DNA of 64,000 bases from Punica granatum. Its lineage: Eukaryota; Streptophyta; Magnoliopsida; Myrtales; Lythraceae. The notes beneath the pieces were generated by a model. That model was given only the letters and a program-made list of their open reading frames with translations, searched no databases and was not told the DNA's origin. Below are positions 46,201 through 57,958 of the stretch, one piece after another. Positions within the stretch are counted from its first letter, which is position 1, and every line of letters starts with the position of its first letter. Location: positions 11,532,001-11,596,000 of the forward strand of contig NC_045128.1 of assembly GCF_007655135.1 (NCBI RefSeq), in the 5' to 3' direction. The position numbers and the translations under genes are program-made.

Positions 46201-47217
46201 ACGTTGTTTACTAAATTAAACTTTGAAACTAAACTAATAGAAATTAATTACCGACTAAATTTAGACTTAGAAAGTATCATCTTATACCATTCTGAATGAT
46301 TTAATTTGTAGTTGAGATTTTAAAAATATTATTTTGAAGAATCAATAAATACGCATGGTTTGATTACAATTCTTATTTGATAAAAATAAATGTGAGTACA
46401 ACTTAACTCAATCAGCTGATTTTGTTTTACTAAAATTCCTTATCTTGATTATACAAATATTAAATAGATTATCGAAATAAATAAATCTCATAAGAAATTT
46501 TGCTCAATTGTTATTTCACTTAGAAAAGGATTTCACCCTATACTCCAGGTTTTGGACTTAAACCTGCCTGTGTAAGTCTATCTTACATATTTATTTCATT
46601 TACCATATAATTTTGAATAGAATATCATAAAACCTTTTTAATCTTCTCTAAAATATAATAAGAATATATATAATCTATTTTTCTCAAATTTCACTAAAAA
46701 ATTATCAAAAAGTTTTTTTTGAAATTATATTATTGAATTGTTATTAATATATATTACCATTTACATCCCTATTTTTCCGGTAAAAACCAGTCACATTCCT
46801 ATTTAATATCTTGCATTGTATTTATACTGCTTCCTTAAAAAATGGTCGGTTATTTGCACGTGCTCTTGGATACATTGGCTTGTAGAAGTACGTAGCGATG
46901 AGTTCCCTCATGCATAACTCACGGTTTTGTTACAGCGCTCCCTTTGATCTTGATGTTTAGACTACGTACCCGCATGGCCGGCAAATGCATGTTAGAGAGT
47001 ACATATAGTGACGCATCAAAGAAGTGAATAGTCCTCCTCATATTGCTCAACCAAAACTTAAGTTCATGTCCCCTGAAGTAGGTCTTATCAACCTCTCTTC
47101 CCTCCGATCCATTTAATTGTCGACCTGACATATACATTTGATCAATTAAAAAGGAAAAAGGAAAAAAAGCTTCAGTACATTTAGAAAGAGATGGAAACCT
47201 TTCCCATGTAATAATAC
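43214..47217. other. AT-rich intergenic DNA
   Basis: An interrupted TATAGA hexamer microsatellite lies at 44673-44718. The GC island at 45330-45680 is listed separately. Open frames here are short and AT-biased with no recognisable domain. No gene was called. Confidence 0.5.
45330..45680. repeat. GC-rich island (repeat family of 765-1130 and 6560-6930)
   Basis: GC-rich words (gccggatgcgaacgc, ggccaccatcgatcgggtg) surround a ctctctttgtagagagaaag palindrome in otherwise AT-rich DNA. The 100-codon minus-strand frame 45240-45542 lies in this repeat and has no domain. Confidence 0.35.
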
Positions 47218-47225
47218 AACAAATA

Positions 47226-47550
47226 GGGGAAGTGTATGGTGCATTCACTTTAAAGTGGTTGTACCATACAATCGAAGTAACTTACTTTAAAATTAAAATA
47301 AAATGCTTTAAGTGATAGTAACTTACTTAGGTGTCTAGTAAATTACAAATAAATAAAGTAAATTACACTTATTTCAAAGTAAATTACGTAAATTTTAAGG
47401 CAAGTTATACAAATTTCAAAGTCATTTACATAAATTTTAAAATGTTTTACTTAGCTTTTCAATAAATTATATACTTTTTACTTAAATTTTTGATAATTTA
47501 TTTATTTGTATGGGACAGTCATTTTGATTGATTGCACCATAGAATCCCCC
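47226..47550. mobile_element. 325-bp MITE with 8-bp target duplication (hAT-like)
   Basis: The left end ggggaagtgtatggtgca and the right end tgcaccatagaatccccc are imperfect inverted repeats, with further pairing to about 45 bp. Flanks aacaaata (47218-47225) and aataaata (47551-47558) match at 7 of 8 bases, the duplication length of hAT elements. The interior repeats short aaatttacataaattt-type words. A related right end occurs at about 10255-10275. Confidence 0.65.
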
Positions 47551-47639
47551 AATAAATAGAAGCATGAAAATTGTAACCTAATTTCCATGCAATCATATAC
47601 GCGAGACATTTCCTTTGTCGTCCGAGGATAATTATATAT

Positions 47640-48200
47640 AAAGGAAAGGAAAACATTCATGGGGCAGCTATTCCTCTCTGATGCGGCAGAAGAAGTGGCA
47701 AATCGGTACCTCAAGAAAAATAGGTTATGACGGGTCTGTCTCATGGGACACGGTATTCGGAGCACAACTCACGCCTTTAGTCGTGAAAAGACGAGATTTA
47801 GGCCGAATTCCATCGTTTAGGTCTCAAACAGGTAATTTTATGTTATTTAGGTGTTTTTACAATTTTTAGGAATAGTTTATTTTAGAGAATATTTTATTTC
47901 CTTCGTCATAATTTCGTTTTTTTTTATTTAAGCGATGTAAACCTTAGGACTAAAGACAATTTTTTTGGATTATCAATAAAGTTTTGGAGCTACCGTGCTC
48001 TTTTGCCCATTCTCGGATTCGATTCGAGTTTGATGCCAGTTTCCTAGGAATTCGAAAAATCAAAAGGAGATTGAAGGTTGTAATTCCGGTATTCTGCGAA
48101 GTCAACGGATCTATGACAGTTGTTCGTGTGTACGCTGCATCACTCTCCAATACTTTGATCGAGGCATTCAAGGGGCTCATCTACTTCTGCAGATGACCGT
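47640..48200 (+). repeat. LTR-like fragment of an unidentified retroelement
   Basis: GC-richer block with attccatcgtttaggtctc, then tttattttagagaat and a T-rich run. This is the layout of some plant gypsy LTR ends, but no partner copy, primer site or coding domain is present. Open frames at 47681-47869 and 47984-48196 carry no recognisable domain. Confidence 0.3.
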
Positions 48201-48619
48201 CGTTGTGATGGATTTAGGTTTCGTGTGTTTCATGAAAAAGGTCCCTACCAGTCTAATAATATAGTGGTCTAATGGACCCGATATGCATGTGTTGAGCATT
48301 GATGATATTAGGTTGATTTGATGCTAGCTGTTTGTAATAACTATCGATTACATTTCATGCATATGTTAAGGAATCTCTTGCAATGTAAAACTCTCTGCTA
48401 CTCGGTATATACAAAATATACGCCTTTTAGGTGATCTCTTTGCAAGTAATTAACTAGCTAGCCAGGATGATCGTACGTCCAACTCGAAATCATAAAATTG
48501 TTGTATCGTGTGTAACAACCGGAAAATAACTAAGCCCAAATCAATAATTACTATACGGCTTGTGGAAAGTTAAACTACCGTGGCTAATTAACTAATAAAG
48601 TTGATCTGAGTATTTTATT

Positions 48620-48937
48620 GGGGTATTTACCTAAAATGGCCCATGATTTGTCCGTTTTGTCAAATCTATCACATGGTTTACTTTTTGTATCAAATCTATC
48701 ATGCCGTTATCTTTTCCGTCCACATCTAACGGCCGTGCTGACGTGGCGCCTACGTGGCAAGTGTGGCCCACTATCTCTCCACGTGCCACGTCAGCACGAC
48801 CGTTAGATGTCGACGGAAAAGATAACGCCGGGATAAATTTGATACAAAAAGTAAACCATATGATAGATTTGATAAAAAAAACATAAGATAGATTTGACAA
48901 AACGGACAAACCATGGGTCATTTTAGATAAAAATCCA
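48620..48937. mobile_element. 318-bp MULE-type foldback element with exact 9-bp target duplication
   Basis: The whole element is nearly one inverted repeat: tttacctaaaatggcccatg...gtgctgacgtggc on the left, gccacgtcagcac...catgggtcattttagataaa on the right, meeting at a short centre near 48765. An exact 9-bp duplication tattttatt flanks it (48611-48619, 48938-48946). The gacgtggc words recall the arms of the element at 2762-3791, suggesting related families. The open frames in it are by-products of the palindrome. Confidence 0.75.
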
Positions 48938-48946
48938 TATTTTATT

Positions 48947-51398
48947 TTATCAGTTTAATGCTTTCCAAGCGTAAGCGCCTCGTTTTGTTCTATACTTGTT
49001 AAAATTTAAAAATGAAAAACAAAGTGAAAGAGATTGAAGGGTTGCGAAACAATAAAATAAAAGCAGAGAGGGATTTGAGGGCCAAATAGAAAAAATTAGA
49101 AAGATGGAGAACCAAAGGGATAATCTTTTACCATTGCATATTTCCCAACTATTATAAATTTGTTGGAATTTTGAAATAGTTAATTGAAACAAAATGAGAA
49201 AAAAAATTCAATTCTAATGTTTAATCGAAAAGAAATTGTCATAAATATTCATTTTAAGTAAACTAGTAATTTAATATTATGGTTGTATTACACATATAAT
49301 AAATTTTAAAATACGCAAAAAAAAACATGAGCAATAATTAATTAATAAAAGCCTTAGCCAAATGTACGATTGAAATCATGATAATAAAAAAAGAAAAAAT
49401 AGTAAACACAGTTAAAGGAAAATGAGAGAAAAGTAAATTAACAAAAAAAAATTATTGTCTAATTGCTCTATAATTCTAACTCTTTGTCAAAAAAATTACC
49501 TCGAAAGTAATGAATAATTATTGCTAATATTCTTTTATATGTAAATCACATGTAATTTTTAATTTCTTCTCACTTAATTTGGAATAAGTACTAAAAGAGA
49601 TAAAAAAAATATTTGAAACATTTTTTCTTTTAGACCAAAATGTTTATTTTTGTACAACCACAACATAACAATTGTTAATATTTTAATAATGCTTTTCCAA
49701 TATTTTGGTTTTTCCTATTTTAAAATTTAAACCAAAAATATGTAAATTCTAAAAAATTGGAACAATTATATATACATACATAAAGAGCAAACTTACAAAA
49801 TCAAAAAACTAAAGAGAAAGGCAGACCGAGTTGACGGTGGTTCGTCCATGGGTACCACCGCCCCTAGTGAGGTCGTTAGTAGGTGGTTGTTGTTGGCCAA
49901 AAGCTTCTACTGCTCAATTTCTTGCTTCCTATGAACATATGACCAAGAGTACGGAGAAAAAATTAGAAGGAAAACGACAAAAGGTAATCAAATAATACCT
50001 CCGAACATAGAGGGAAACCTTTGATATCCTAAACAAAAGAGTAAAAATCTATGAAGAAAAACAGATAAAGAATTACTCGAGAATCATACGTAAATATTAT
50101 CTATTAGAGACTCATAAAGAATTTGTAAATTATAAGCGAGTTGATCTTTTAAAAGAGATGACATACCTTTTGAAATATAAGAATACAACCATTGACATTT
50201 TCGAGCAACAACATCGACAATCTTTTGAGACTTCTTAATGAAACTATCAAAGAGAAAAGTTTTATATGGAGAAGGGAGTTCAAGTGATTTTTCTTATGTC
50301 TATTTGAAAAATGGAAGGTAGATATGCCATAGACAAATGCAACAATTTCAATAGTCACATCCCTTTAACAATTACATTATTTCACCAAAATATTATTTCA
50401 CCAGATATGAAATAGTATTGGATGACTAAATTTATCTATACTAATTTAACTATTAAATTTATCTTCTTATTAATTTATAGCTTTCTCTTTGTTTTTCTGA
50501 TCGGATCTTTACAGTTTTTTTTTATTATACTAATGAAGATATAATTTTCTAATAAAAATTAAAAAAAAAGTGATTTATGAATTTCATTTAGCCCCTAGGA
50601 ATACAAGGGTCTCTTGAAATATAGTTTGAAAAATTGTTTCCTTTGTATTATATGAACATAGGGACATTTACCATGAATGCATCGCTTTCTCGGCGAGCCC
50701 CTCTTCCAAGCCTATTGATAACCAAGCTACGACCTATCTTCTCTTTTTCTATTTCTAGGACCAGGAAATCGGGACAGATAATGCCTAAAAGCAACCTTTC
50801 TCTCCAAAAGAAACCAACCGCAGGTAAATCAAACCTCAAGAAATCCAAGGTGAAGGTCCTAAATCCGACATGAATCACCAAACGCGCACTTAGGAATAGT
50901 GATGCTTTGAAAAAGGCATGATTCATTAAGTGAAAGATGCTTTTATTTGAAAAGTTGCTTCCCTTGTATTGTTTGAATGTAGGAACATTAAAGAAAAGGT
51001 ACAATAATTTCAACAATAATTTAGTTTTGTTAATGTTGTAAATGAGTAAATTTATACTATCATTATTTAAGTAAGGCTAAAATAGGAAGAATAATAGAAG
51101 AAACACCTCATACTTTTATTTTTGTCATTGAAAGCATGAAAGAGTTCAAAAGACACAAATTGTGTGAAATCACTGCGCAATGAACATATGATACAACAAA
51201 GTTTTGAAATTTTAACTTAATATAGAAAAAAAGGACAAATGTACCTGCAATAACGACTAACACAGTCGAAATGGATGTAAAAGAACAAAATGTCAAAAAT
51301 TAGTGATAAAGATAAAAAAAAACATGAATATAAATATTATGAAAGCATGTAACTAGGCGTAATAAATCTAAAAAGGTGCAACTAAAGGTCACAACAGT
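48947..51398. other. AT-rich intergenic DNA
   Basis: A small GC island at 49820-49910 (gagttgacggtggttcgtcc, ccgcccctagtgaggtcg) resembles the other islands. The 50625-50990 repeat pair is listed separately. No gene was recognised. Confidence 0.45.
50625..50990. repeat. 45-bp direct repeats about 320 bp apart, enclosing open frames on both strands
   Basis: 50630-50665 (gaaaaattgtttcctttgta...) and 50950-50985 (gaaaagttgcttcccttgta...) match at roughly 80%. Between them lie a basic 79-codon plus-strand frame (50634-50873) and a 122-codon minus-strand frame (50648-51016). I recognise neither. The structure could be a small tandem duplication or a retroposed fragment. Confidence 0.4.
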
Positions 51399-52060
51399 GT
51401 GCGGACTCGAATTTTGTCTCTTCGGGCCCGCATGCATGCGCGTTGATCGCACGACTTGAGAGTGTCCACCTTCCTAGGGCACGCATGATGAACATGCATG
51501 AGAAGGAGTCGCCACTACCTGTTTACAAAGCTGAGGTCGAGGGTCGGTGAATTGTCCAAGTCTAGGAGTATAAGATACACATAGTTTGCTAAGGCATTGG
51601 TCTCGAGGAACTAGGAGTTCCAAATTCGGGGATTCTGTTACGTGGAGGCCTATATCCCGCACGTCCAATAGGTACTCTGTTTGCCTAAGGTTTGCCATTT
51701 TTATTTATTTACCGCATGATTAGGCTATTGTACGGACCCGAATGTGGACTCTCGTCGGGGCCCGCATTACGCGCTTTTGGATCGCGCAGCTTGGGAGTGT
51801 CCACCTTCCCGTGGGGACGCGTGAGAGAATGAGTCGCCACTTATCATTTTACGACCCGTAGGTCGAGGGCGGATAAGTTACCCGGGTCTAGGGGTATGGA
51901 ACACCTAGTTTGTCGTTAAGGCATTGATCTGTGCGGAACCGGAAAATCTGTGTTCGGGGGTTCATGTTACGTGCGGGCCTATATCCCGCACGCCCTTTCG
52001 GTACTCTGGTTTGCTAGGCTTGCATGTTTTATGATTTACCGCATGAATTAAGCTGCACTC
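51399..52060. repeat. two tandem copies of a 331-bp GC-rich unit
   Basis: Copies 51399-51729 and 51730-52060 align from gtgcggactcg/gtacggacccg, through gagtgtccaccttcc, gagtcgccact, ggcctatatcccgcacg and tactctg, to tttaccgcatga. They are clearly homologous but diverged. Words like gagtcgccac occur in LTR regions of large plant gypsy elements, so this may be a retroelement-derived satellite. No coding content. Confidence 0.75.
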
Positions 52061-52480
52061 GTCTCGCACGTTTTGACACCGTAAGTTCGATGAATCAAAC
52101 AATATCGGTTGAGCAGCCAAGAGAGAAGTAAACTCGTGCGTCGGGGAATTGGTTCACAATCTTGCATTACAGTTCATCAAACCACTGAGGTTGAATTCCG
52201 GCGTGAACCAAAACCGCGAGATCTTGGATTTACTTTTGTTTGGGCAAGCATGGGATCGATTCAAATGATTCGACTCTCGAACCGTCCGCTCACCGATTGG
52301 AATTCTTATAGAATGAATGTACAAAATAAAAGTCCTTACAATGCTCTCAGAATAAATACAATAAATTATAAATTACAAATGATTGAATCCCATTCGGTTC
52401 GCTTTCGATTAATATTCCGCTCGACTCACTGTGAGTTTAGGAAATAACCGAAAATGCAATTCAAAGGGCTCTCAGAGAGT

Positions 52481-52556
52481 AGGGCGTTGAACCCTGTGAG
52501 TGTTGATTAGGGTGTTGGACCATGTGATCGATGATTAGGGCGTTGAACCCTAATAT
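52481..52556. repeat. 28-bp minisatellite, about 2.7 units
   Basis: Units begin at 52481, 52509 and 52537 with agggcgttgaaccctg / agggtgttggaccatg / agggcgttgaaccctaa. The preceding 52061-52480 shows nothing recognisable; the 112-codon frame at 52109-52447 has no domain. Confidence 0.7.
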
Positions 52557-52639
52557 TATTCGGCTTAGGGATCAAGCTTTAAGTCGATACATATTAAAAG
52601 TGTCCTTGATGAAGGCCGAATTATGAAATAAATTGACCC

Positions 52640-53790
52640 TGGCAGATGCTTCTACTCAATAAGATAACGACATAGAGGCTTCAAAGAGAGTTGCCAAGGC
52701 AAATTTAACTATATGGTAGTTTCTTTGAATGACGCCATTTTGTTTGGGTTTCTTAGAGAACATGTTTTGATAATGGATTCCACATTTAAGAAAATGATCT
52801 TATAGGGCTTAAACAATGAAAACTCCACCTCCGTTAGACTGGAACATCTTGGTTTTTCCTTCGAAATGGATTGTCCACAAAAATTTGAAATAACAAGAAT
52901 ATTTCAAAGAAAACATACTTCCTTTTCAAGGGATATAGCCAACAGCATTGAGAGAAACCATCCATAGACATAGCATAGATGTGAAGAGATTGACGTGAGA
53001 CTCTATAGATTGCGATGACTTTTGTCTGGAGGGAATGAATACCAAGTCTCACATAAAGAAAAGGTGACTGTGTACTCTTGGTAGCACATAACTTACGAGT
53101 CATCATCTTATTTATGAGAATTAGTTCATTGTCTCACAAATGATGAACACGATCCATAGGGATGATAATCACCAAAGCCACACACATTCATCCGCTTATC
53201 TATGCCTCGGAGAGAAGAAAGCTCTAAATCTTCATGCGTCTAATACTATAGAATCCATGATTTTTTATTCACTTCATAAATACCTAGTGGTTCTCTAGTT
53301 TATCTCTTTCGCACGAGGCACTACTAGAATATTTTGAATTGGCCAAGAACAAGAACAAATTCTCAGAGAGACAATCCCAGTGTAAGAAATTAAAGAGACC
53401 CAACCATGTCGTCATTTGATCCATAATAAGGAAACGGTTGCAAGTGTTGACCTGGCCTATCTGTAGTATGAGCTGCCACTTCGTGTCAAGGTGTCATTCC
53501 TCTTCATTCGGATTATAAATGTGGAACACTACTAGAGTTTGTGGAATATCACTCCCGTAGAAGCTGTTATCGAGCCGATGCCAACATATTAATGCATCAT
53601 GGCCTCTTTTCTTACAGATTTGGCATGTAGAGATTTCCGCATTTGAGTTCCCCTGAGAAGTTTGCCTAGGATTACTACGATTCCCTTGATGAGGTTATTG
53701 AAAACCCCGAACTTTGGAGGAGAAGCTACGCAATGCCTCAATTTTCGCCGCCATTTCCTCAATTCTCGACATGTAAAGTTGGCAACTTTA
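52640..53790 (-). pseudogene. Ty1/copia gag to integrase relic
   Basis: On the minus strand, a gag zinc knuckle C-x2-C-x4-H-x4-C (CQICKKRGHDALIC) lies at about 53583-53624. Downstream after several broken frames, the frame 52834-53106 contains YPLKRKYVFFEIFLLFQ and FVDNPFRRK, typical of the copia integrase core. Degraded GGG-x-F and PKQNGV-like words follow near 52730-52830. Multiple stops and frameshifts are present. Neither LTRs nor reverse transcriptase are present on this fragment. Confidence 0.7.
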
Positions 53791-53896
53791 GGCCTGGCCC
53801 AATATCACCATGCTTATAGGGCCGTGCCTGGGCCAGTACGAAAGTATGTTATGCTGGGTTGGATTCAATTCATTGGGGCCGGCGGGCAGATAGATT

Positions 53897-54106
53897 GATA
53901 AGGGATTTTTATTTTTTTTAGCCAAGTAATGAAGCAAACGAGTAACCTAACCCTAACCCTAACCCTAACCCTATCCCTGCCTCGCCACTACTCAATTCTC
54001 AAACCCTGTCTCTACCTCGATAAGGGATTTTTTTTTAGAGCCCAGTAATAAAGCAAAACAAAATTTGCTTCTACCGAATAACCTAACCCCAACCCCGTCT
54101 CTGCCT
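53897..54106. repeat. tandem 122-bp duplication with a short CCCTAA tract
   Basis: Copies start at 53897 and 54019 with gataagggatttttt and share agtaat-x-aagcaaa and aacctaaccc. The first copy contains about four and a half CCCTAA units (53946-53972). The plant telomere repeat is normally CCCTAAA, so this is the six-base variant. It directly abuts the truncated 5' LTR at 54107. Confidence 0.65.
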
Positions 54107-54364
54107 CCATTAGTCTAATAAGTATCGGTGTTGCGCCGGTGTTTCCTTCGAGCATTGGCTGCTAGCATTGCCAATCTTGAAGATCTGTTGATGAAGTCGT
54201 TGTGGATACTTGTAGAGGCATCACGCATGGGGCGCTTTGTCGACAACAAATTCCAAGTATGTCTTATCTGCTCTTATTCTTCTAGTAGGTCTTGGGGCTA
54301 GCTTCACGGCTATAAAATTTTAAATTTCTTCTTTTACATTTCTTTAGACCCCGACAAACTAGCA
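54107..54364 (+). repeat. 5' LTR remnant (last 258 bases)
   Basis: It matches 60408-60673, for example the ataagtatcggt and ttgcgccggtg words, cttccttcgagc-like and aagtatgtcttatctgct. It ends in aaactagca before the primer site. Confidence 0.8.
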
Positions 54365-54365
54365 A

Positions 54366-54379
54366 TTGGTATCAGAGCC
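54366..54379 (+). other. primer binding site (tRNA-Met type)
   Basis: ttggtatcagagcc lies one base after the LTR end, the standard plant primer site. Confidence 0.85.
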
Positions 54380-55087
54380 TAGCTAGTTAGAATTTGAGTA
54401 GATAGAAGCGTGAAATACGATTTTATGCTTGTTGAATGTATACATGCATGGCCATAGACCTAGACTAGGCTATAGTTGTGTTTGTATGATAGTTATACAT
54501 GCATGATTGTTATTGGTGTTTTGGTATAATAGTTATACATAGTAACTATTATATAATGGTTACATAATAGTATATGGTGAGATCGATTTAAATATTGACA
54601 AGATCCCTCAAAAATATTAATTCCATAGCATCCACCGTGTAACGCTCCTCAAGACCAAGATCCATGAATGTGTAGACCTTGCCCTTGCAGGATATCCTCA
54701 TCTATCCTGGTAAGGCGTTGAGCTTACCGGTGGGTTGGACTTAACTGAGCACGCTTAATAGGATTATAGTTTAGAGGCAAGGAGTTGGGCATCGATCTAC
54801 AAGGTAGATCGAAATAAGGAATTATTCACCCAACTAACCAAGAGTTGCATGTGATGCAATCGGAAAAGCAAGTTCCCTACTAAATAGTCAGTTCTAGGCG
54901 CATCAGCCTTCGCTGACTCAGAACTTGGTGAAAAATGGATCTTGAACCACTATGAGAATGAGATTCTCCGGATCAGTGGTGGGGGGTCATTGATTTGATA
55001 AAAATAGTATGAGCAATATATAATAAAGTTCTCATTAAATATTATTATGTCATAATACTTATCTTGCATATTTCTAGGATAGTTTTC

Positions 55088-56022
55088 ATGGCGGTGAACA
55101 TTATTGGTGTCTTTTATTTGCGATTAGTCCTTGAGAATGACAAACTGTTCGGGAATAATATCCTATATTGGTATCGGAACTTGAGAATTATTCTCAAACA
55201 GGATAATAAGTTATATGTGTTGGAGCAACCTCTTCCTACGCCATCTCCTAATAATGTCATCTAAGCTGATAGAGATGCTTAACGGAAGCATTAGGAAGAT
55301 GTCATGAACGTCGAATGTCTCATGTTGGCCATTATGGATCCAGAGCTGCAGAAGCTACAACACGAGAACATTGGGGCGAACGATATGATCATACATCTCA
55401 GGCAACTCTATCAAGAGCAAGCTTGGCATGAGAGGTTTGAGGTATCAAAGTCTCTTTTTTAGGCAAGGTTGATTGAAAGCAGCCTTCCAGGTCCTAACGT
55501 ACACAAGATAATTGGATACGTGGAGACACTAGAACGACTGAGATTTCCTCTGGGCTAAGAGTTGGTCACATACTTAATTCTGCAGTCACTGCCCGGCAGG
55601 TATAGTCAGTTTGTCATGAACTATAACATGAGCGAGTTCAACAAACCATTACCTGAAATGCTTAGCATGTTAAGAATAACTAAGCAAAATATCAACAAGG
55701 GGACGCTTGTTCAGATGGTCCAGGAGACCAAGAAAAGGAGCAAAGGCAATAAGAAAGGCAAGAAGGCTAATGGCGCATCAAGTATGACTCCAGTGCTTTG
55801 AAGCCCAAAGCCAAGGTAGTAAATAACAATTGCTGCTTCCACTATGGCAACACTAGCTACTGGAAGCGAAGTTGTAAGGTAGACTTAGAGGAGTTGAGGA
55901 AGAAGAAGAGAAGTGAGACTTTCATTTTAGGTATCCATGTTATAAAGATTAATGTATCTACTGTTTCTATATCTAGGGTATTAGATACCGAGTGTGGTGC
56001 TCACATTTGTAGAAATGTGTAG
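55088..56022 (+). pseudogene. copia gag and protease
   Basis: ATG 55088 opens a frame with LENDKLFGNNILYWYRNLRI, the conserved N-terminal gag block (L-x-G-x-N-Y-x-x-W). A frame at 55562-55801 has LPGRYSQFVMNY and a lysine-rich stretch. The frame 55798-56022 has a degenerate zinc knuckle (CFHYGNTSYWKRSC, second cysteine lost to tyrosine) and then VLDTECGAHICRNV, the copia protease active site with D-T-G changed to D-T-E. Stops separate the pieces. Confidence 0.8.
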
Positions 56023-56252
56023 GATATTAGGAACAATAGATCGTTGGCAAAGGGCGAAATGGACCTACGCGTTGGAAATTGAGCAAGATTGTTGCATTAG
56101 CTGTAGGGACTTATCACCTATCTTTGTCTACTAGGCTTGTACTAGATCTTGACGACTGTTATTATGTGTCTGCTATTAATAGAAAAATAATATATGTTTC
56201 TTGTTTGAACAAGAAATGATTTTGTTTCACTATTAAGAAAAAATGTTGCTTA

Positions 56253-57172
56253 ATGTACATGAATGATGTATATTTTGGCAGTGCACAGATGAGTAATGAT
56301 TTGTATGTTCTCGATCTTAACTCGCCCATTTATAACGTGGAAACTAAACGGCTCAAGTCGAATGATTCGAACCGGACTTATCTCTGGCATTGTCGTTTAG
56401 GCCATACTAGCGAGAGTCGCATTTCCAAACTCCATAAGATGGATTACTAGACTCGTTTGATTTAGAATCGATCGATATATGCGAACCTTGCTTAATGGGG
56501 AAATGACAAAGGCCCAATTTACCGGAAAGGGCCAGCAAGCTAGTGATTTTTTTGCTCTCATACATACCGATGTATATGGATCGATAAACAAGCTTGCTAG
56601 AGGTGGATATCTCTACTTCTTTACATTTACGGATATCAGATCGAGGAGGTGAATATTTGAGCTATGAGTTTGCTGACTATCTTAGACAGTGTGGGATTTT
56701 ATCCCAACTGACTTTACCCGAAACACCACGGTGGAATGGTGTAACTGAGAGAGGAATCAAACTTTATTAGATATGGTTAGATCTTTGATGAGTCATGTGG
56801 ACTTACCCGAAATCAGACTACAACGCTCATACTTAATCATGCTCATTCGAAATCAGTTGAAACGACACCATATGAGATGTAGCATAAGAGATGTCCCAAT
56901 ATGCTTTTCTAAAGATATGGGGTTGCGAAGTTTATGTGATGTTTTTGGATAAGCTTGGCCCTAAGTCGGACGAATTTTACTTTGTGGGGTATCCTAAGGA
57001 AACTCGGGGATACTATTTCTATAATCTCACCGATGGCAAAGTGTTTGTCATTCGAACTACAATATTCCTTAAGAAATATTTTTTTCTCAAAAGAACTAGT
57101 AGGAGGAAATTAGAACTTGGGAAAGTTCTACCACAAAATGACATTAACCAATCAACGAGTGAGATTGCATAA
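56253..57172 (+). pseudogene. copia integrase
   Basis: The frame 56253-56450 ends with LWHCRLGHTSESRISKLHK, the H-x4-H zinc-binding pre-integrase domain. The C-x2-C half and core start follow in a broken frame (CEPCLMGKMTKAQF, HTDVYG). After about 56640 the text jumps to RGGEYLSYEFADYL, so part of the catalytic core is deleted. The frame 56891-57172 carries LKIWGCEVYV and FVGYPKETRGYYFYN, the C-terminal part. Confidence 0.8.
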
Positions 57173-57190
57173 CAAGTACCACAAGGTGTT

Positions 57191-57958
57191 GTGGCACAGT
57201 CCTCTATACAGGTGATACAGAAGCCTCGTAGGTCTGGTAGGATACGTCGTGAGCCTGAGAGATATGAATTTCTCATGACTCTAGATAATGACGTATTACT
57301 CAAAGATAATGACGAGCCTTCAACCTATGTGAAAGCCATGATAGATCCAAACTCCAAGAAATGGTTGGAGGCTATGTGATCTAAGATGGGGTCTATGTTC
57401 ACTAAACAAGTATGGATTTTGGTTGACTCACCTGCAGGGGTAAAACCTAATAGGTTAAAGTGGGTCTTCAAAAAAAAATTGACATGGACGGTAATGTGAT
57501 TACTTTTGATGGTCGACCAGTGGTAAAAGGTTTCAAACAAGTTCATAGTGTTGACTTGACGAAACCTTTTCCCCGGTGGCTGTACTTAAATCCATCAGGA
57601 TTTTGCTTGCAATTGTAGTTTATTATGATTATGAGATCTGACAGATGGACGTTAAAACGCTCTCCTGAATGGGAAGCTCCTCGAGGATGTGTACATGATA
57701 CAACTCGAGGGTTTTATCGATTCACATAGTGCTGGAAATGTTTGTAAGTTGTAACGGTTTATGAATGGCCTGAAGCAAGCTTCTAGGAGCTGGAATCTTC
57801 GTTTTGACAATGCAATCAAAGAGTTTGGCTTCATTAAGAACGAAAATGAACCTTGTGTTTACAAGAAGGTTAGTGGGAGCACAATGGTTTTCTTAGTGTT
57901 GTATGTAGACGACATACTTCTGATCAGGAATGACATTCCTTTCCTACAGGTGTTGTGA
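57191..57958 (+). pseudogene. copia reverse transcriptase
   Basis: A linker RRSGRIRREPERYEFLM precedes the RT start (NSKKWLEAM, then KPNRLKWVFKKK after a stop). The frame 57761-57958 has MNGLKQASRSWN (the L-K-Q-A-x-R-x-W block) and the catalytic LYVDDILL at 57899-57922. It is broken by stops and frameshifts on both sides; remains of the thumb continue to about 58320. Confidence 0.85.

Noticed and set aside
43214..47217. Scattered 60-109 codon frames
   Set aside because: AT-rich chance frames or readings of repeats; none shows a motif, splice context or codon bias suggesting a gene.
48618..48921. Several frames on both strands (60-96 codons)
   Set aside because: All are by-products of the palindromic MITE at 48620-48937.
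53946..53972. True telomere
   Set aside because: Only about 4.5 units, of the six-base variant, inside a local tandem duplication. It is an interstitial tract at most.
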